A stretch of DNA of 16,524 bases, taken from NCBI GenBank assembly GCA_934654835.1, contig CAKUGY010000025.1, positions 1 to 16,524 on the forward strand, in the 5' to 3' direction. This document shows, in pieces, positions 14,084 through 16,524 of the stretch. The position numbers and the translations under genes were made by a program. Position 1 is the stretch's first letter. Each line of letters starts with the position of its first letter. The notes under the pieces are model-generated. The model made no database searches and had not been told where the DNA came from. It worked only from the letters and a program-made list of their open reading frames with translations. The DNA is from an uncultured Collinsella sp. (GTDB lineage Bacteria; Actinomycetota; Coriobacteriia; Coriobacteriales; Coriobacteriaceae).

Positions 14084-14138
14084 AAAAAAAATCGGCCGCC
14101 GCAACGCAAACGGGGCCTGCGCTTGGCGAAGGCCCCGT
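14084..14138 (-). terminator. probable terminator of the SIS-domain gene
   Basis: On the - strand, ACGGGGCC (14138-14131) pairs with GGCCCCGT (14117-14110), 25 nt after the SIS gene stop. A run of eight T follows, but only about 20 nt further on (near 14091-14084), so termination may be inefficient or use the second GC-rich segment. Confidence 0.5.
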
Positions 14139-14162
14139 CGTGAGAGATTGTTCCTCGGAAAA

Positions 14163-15131
14163 TTAGTACTGCTCGACGCCCATGTAGCGGCGAAACTCGG
14201 GGCTGTGGTCGAAGACCTTGCCGCGGGCGGCACGCAGCTCGCAGCTCATCGCGTAGAAGAAGATCGGCTCCAGGAACGAACGGACGCTGGCGGGCACGTC
14301 GCCCACGCCGTACTCGAGCGCGTCGAGCACCATGATCGTGTCGGTGTGCGTGTTGAGGAATGCAAGCGCGCGCTCCTCCATGGGACGGCACTCGCCGGCG
14401 CCAAGCTGTACAAAGTAGAACACGCCGGGCTCGGTGGCCTCGAAGGGGCCGTGGAAGTACTCGCCGGAGTGGATGTAGCAGCAGTGCTGCCACTGCATCT
14501 CCATGAGCGAGCAGATGGCCATGGCATAGGTCTGGCTAAAGTTGGGGCCGGAACCCAGGATATAGAAGAACTTATGCTGCTGGCAGAGCTCGGCAAAGCG
14601 GTCGCCCAGCTCGGCATTGACCTTCTCGCGGGCGGCGGGCAGCAGCGCGTCCATCTGCTTAAGGCCAGTGTACATGTCGGCGAGCGCCTCGTAGCCCTGC
14701 TGCTGGTCGAGCAGCTCGGCGGCCAGCAGCACGCCGATGCCCTGCGGCACCTCGGCCTGCGATACGCCCTCGCCCCACGGATAGACCCAGGTAGTCCACT
14801 TGCCGTTGTCAATCTTGGAGCCCTCGCAGTCGGTCATGGCGACGACCTCGGCGCCGGCAGCCAGCGCCATCTCGCAACCGTCAACGACCTCCTGCGTATT
14901 GCCGCTATGGCTGCAGGCGATGACGAGCGACTTCTCGCCAAGGCTCTTGGGGGCCATCAGGCAGAACTCGCGCGCGGTGTAGACCGTGGAGGTAAACGTG
15001 GTGGCCTCGCGCTTGAGCAGCTCGTTGGCAGGCATCAGGTCGATCATCGAACCGCCGCAGGCGATCCAAAAGACGTTCTCGATCTTACCCTTGCGCTCGA
15101 TGATTTCCTGGACCAGATCATGTGCGTTCAT
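14163..15131 (-). CDS. double-SIS-domain sugar-phosphate isomerase/deglycase, FrlB/FraB-like
   Basis: This 322-residue protein has two SIS domains. The first has the phosphate loop SHSGNT (residues 74-79) and the second includes the conserved block HSGEYFHGPFE (221-231) with candidate catalytic Glu224 and His227. The C-terminal HSPEFRRYMGVEQY resembles the end of fructoselysine-6-phosphate deglycase FrlB. Related enzymes split 6-phospho-fructosamino acids or isomerise amino-sugar phosphates, so the role is probably catabolism of an Amadori-type or amino sugar. The substrate is not determined and no kinase or PTS gene is adjacent. The start has AAGGAGG 9-10 nt upstream. It lies downstream of a GntR regulator on the same strand, with its own promoter and likely operators between them. 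Confidence 0.83.
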   Translation of the reverse strand: MNAHDLVQEIIERKGKIENVFWIACGGSMIDLMPANELLKREATTFTSTVYTAREFCLMAPKSLGEKSLVIACSHSGNTQEVVDGCEMALAAGAEVVAMTDCEGSKIDNGKWTTWVYPWGEGVSQAEVPQGIGVLLAAELLDQQQGYEALADMYTGLKQMDALLPAAREKVNAELGDRFAELCQQHKFFYILGSGPNFSQTYAMAICSLMEMQWQHCCYIHSGEYFHGPFEATEPGVFYFVQLGAGECRPMEERALAFLNTHTDTIMVLDALEYGVGDVPASVRSFLEPIFFYAMSCELRAARGKVFDHSPEFRRYMGVEQY

Positions 15132-15186
15132 GCTGATATTCCTCCTTGTGTGGCGACCTTGAGCGACAGAAGCTCGTACCTGCGGT

Positions 15187-15209
15187 CGTTCTATGTTGTC
15201 CTATTTATA
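15187..15209 (-). promoter_or_regulatory. SIS-gene promoter -10 with adjoining operator-like direct repeat
   Basis: On the - strand TATAAA (15209-15204) is a good -10 preceded by TGG. It runs into ATAGGACAAC then ATAGAACG (15204-15187), two copies of a motif at a 10-bp period covering the expected transcription start. The same arrangement occurs at 15248-15267, so a repressor site is likely. The -35 is weak (TTCCTC, 17 nt upstream). Confidence 0.55.
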
Positions 15210-15247
15210 CCACGTAAGCTACCGCAGAGGAAGTCATTTCAGCAAAT

Positions 15248-15267
15248 TTGTTCTATATTGTTCTATC
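15248..15267 (-). promoter_or_regulatory. second operator-like direct repeat upstream of the SIS gene
   Basis: On the - strand it reads GATAGAACAA then TATAGAACAA, two decamers at a 10-bp period. It lies 9 nt beyond the GntR gene's stop codon and about 45 bp upstream of the similar pair at 15187-15204. This placement suggests binding by the adjacent GntR/HutC regulator. Confidence 0.55.
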
Positions 15268-15275
15268 TGTGAACA

Positions 15276-16040
15276 TTAGATGTCGAACACGTAGCGCGAG
15301 CCCACGATCTTTTGGCGGCCGAGCAGCAGAGGTCGCTCATCAAAATCGGTAAAGTACGCCTCCATGTAGAAGAGCGGCTCGCCGATCGGAACCTCGAGCA
15401 GCGGGGCCGCTTGGGCGTCGGCAAGTGCGATCTCCACGGTACAGGGGTCGGACTTGAGCGGCGAACGACCCGAATGCTCGGCAACAAGCGCAAAGATCGA
15501 GTTGTCGGTAAGGTCCTCCTCGGTCAGCGTTTGCAGATACGGGTGGTCGACCAGCACAAAGGCGTTGTTCTCGAGCATGACGGGGATGCCGTCGGCCGTA
15601 CGCACGCGCTCGACCACGATAAGCTCGCAGCCGGGCTCCACGCCAAAGAACGCCGCGTCCTCGCGCGTCGCCGCGACCACCGTGCGCGAGACCAGGCGTG
15701 CGCCCGCTACCATGTCGTTGGCGGCGCAACCCTCGGTAAAGCTCTGAACATCGCCTTTCTGGACAATCTTGCGCTTGAGCTTGGGAGCACATACAAAGGT
15801 GCCCCTCCCCTGCTGGCGGTTAAGGTACCCCGCGCGCGACAGCTCCTCGATGGCACGGCGCACGGTGATGCGCCCCACGCCGTAGGACTTCGCGAGCTCC
15901 ATCTCGGAAGGAATGCGAGAACCGGTCGGATATACGCCGCGCGCGATCTCGCCCTTCAGGTCATCCATAACCTGCTGGTATAGCGGCACGGCGGGCACGT
16001 CAGCGCGCTCGGAACGCTCAGTTTTGTTATCGGTTGCCAT
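15276..16040 (-). CDS. GntR family regulator, HutC/UTRA subfamily
   Basis: This 254-residue DNA-binding regulator has an N-terminal GntR winged helix (residues 19-83, PLYQQVMDDLKGEIARGVYP to YLNRQQGRGTFV, with GVGRITVRRAIEEL as the recognition region) and a C-terminal UTRA ligand domain (about 105-250). HutC-type regulators usually sense sugar phosphates or similar small ligands and repress a neighbouring catabolic gene; here the likely target is the SIS-domain gene downstream. The start lies 2 nt after the recQ stop, with GGAG about 9 nt upstream inside recQ, so it is probably translated from the recQ transcript. The binding sites at 15187-15204 and 15248-15267 are inferred. Confidence 0.92.
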   Translation of the reverse strand: MATDNKTERSERADVPAVPLYQQVMDDLKGEIARGVYPTGSRIPSEMELAKSYGVGRITVRRAIEELSRAGYLNRQQGRGTFVCAPKLKRKIVQKGDVQSFTEGCAANDMVAGARLVSRTVVAATREDAAFFGVEPGCELIVVERVRTADGIPVMLENNAFVLVDHPYLQTLTEEDLTDNSIFALVAEHSGRSPLKSDPCTVEIALADAQAAPLLEVPIGEPLFYMEAYFTDFDERPLLLGRQKIVGSRYVFDI

Positions 16041-16042
16041 CG

Positions 16043-16524
16043 TTATGCTCCATCCCGTGCGTGCTCGGATTCAAACTCTTCAATCGCCGCCATAAACTGC
16101 TCGCCAAAACTGTCGGCCTTTTTCTCGCCAATACCGTTGACCTGGATAAGCTCATCGCGTGTCTGCGGGCGCAGACGGCACAGACCGCGCAGGGCCTTGT
16201 CGGAGAAGACCATGTACGGCGCCATCTCCAGCTCGGTCGAGATTTCCTTGCGGAGTGCCCGCAGCCGCTCGAACAGCTCGGCATCATCGCCCACGCGCGG
16301 GCGCTGGTCCAGCTCGGCCTCCTCGCGCAACAGATCCACGGCACGGCGGGCGCGCGCCGATGCCTTGCGCTTGGACGCGCGACGTTTAATGGTAAAGGCA
16401 AAGGCCTCGTCCTCGACCTCGCCGGCACGCGGACCCAGGCCTACCACCGGATACTGGCCCTGCGAGGTGGCCAGGTAGCCGCGACCGCACAGCTGGCCGA
16501 TGATGTCCTTAATGCGCCCGACCG
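16043..16524 (-). CDS. recQ: ATP-dependent DNA helicase RecQ, C-terminal part (cut by window edge)
   Basis: The frame is open to the window end, so the N-terminal helicase domains lie outside. The visible 160 codons start in the RQC winged-helix domain (VGRIKDIIGQLCGRGYLATS, then QYPVVGLGPRA). A basic linker (KRRASKRKASARARR) follows, then an HRDC domain (LFERLRALRKEISTELEMAP to GIGEKKADSFGEQFMAAI) that helps bind single-stranded or branched DNA. RecQ unwinds recombination and repair intermediates. A GTG at 16447 could be mistaken for a start, but the homology continues upstream of it. The gene is followed after 2 nt by the GntR gene. Confidence 0.92.
   Translation of the reverse strand, partial: VGRIKDIIGQLCGRGYLATSQGQYPVVGLGPRAGEVEDEAFAFTIKRRASKRKASARARRAVDLLREEAELDQRPRVGDDAELFERLRALRKEISTELEMAPYMVFSDKALRGLCRLRPQTRDELIQVNGIGEKKADSFGEQFMAAIEEFESEHARDGA

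Noticed and set aside
13751..14493. Two frames (13751-14143 + and 13867-14493 -) running through the inverted-repeat element
   Set aside because: Their similar peptides come from the inverted repeat, and the outer parts are shadows of the dehydrogenase and SIS genes. They are noted only as a property of the element.
14148..15272. 374-codon + strand frame opposite the SIS gene
   Set aside because: Antisense shadow with repetitive Ala/Leu/Val/His composition.

Overview
The window reads as about 16.5 kb of chromosome from a GC-rich, fermentative gut actinobacterium of the class Coriobacteriia, most likely Collinsella or a close relative. The genus is an inference from base composition, gene content (an alpha-glucoside PTS with a GH4 glycosidase, a lactate-dehydrogenase-family enzyme, an M16C peptidase, a GntR plus SIS pair) and the dense short intergenic palindromes. 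No rRNA, tRNA, CRISPR array or transposase was seen.

Layout. (1) 132-4870 is a sugar locus. Two overlapping RpiR-type regulators on the + strand face a - strand operon of PTS EIICB, GH4 6-phospho-alpha-glucosidase (CDMP motif) and a small two-helix membrane protein; the convergent ends share their stop codons. (2) 4871-5469 is non-coding and holds a cluster of 18-19 bp repeat units. (3) 5470-8544 is a large M16C zinc metallopeptidase whose reading frame contains a palindromic repeat. (4) 8555-9402 is a hicAB-type toxin-antitoxin pair bracketed by two near-identical hairpins, with a third related hairpin before 5-formyltetrahydrofolate cyclo-ligase (9420-10016). (5) 10043-11615 is an orphan AbiEi/DUF559-like gene bracketed by two direct copies of a 116 bp repeat, about 90 % identical. 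(6) 11666-13863 holds homoserine O-acetyltransferase (MetA family, Glu111) and, divergently, an L-2-hydroxyacid/lactate dehydrogenase with a strong terminator. (7) 13888-14071 is a long inverted-repeat element. (8) 14163-16524 is, on the - strand, the C-terminus of RecQ, a GntR/HutC regulator 2 nt after it, and a FrlB-like SIS-domain enzyme whose promoter carries paired 10-bp-period repeats that look like the regulator's operators.

The metabolic parts are conventional. Sugar is phosphorylated on import and hydrolysed by the GH4 enzyme under RpiR control, and the SIS enzyme is probably under GntR control. The most unusual content is the repeats: at least three families of small palindromic elements occur, one inside a coding sequence and others flanking the two defence/toxin-antitoxin-like modules. 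Five hairpins share a GGGACA(G/T)G core, although their stems differ in sequence and remain self-complementary.
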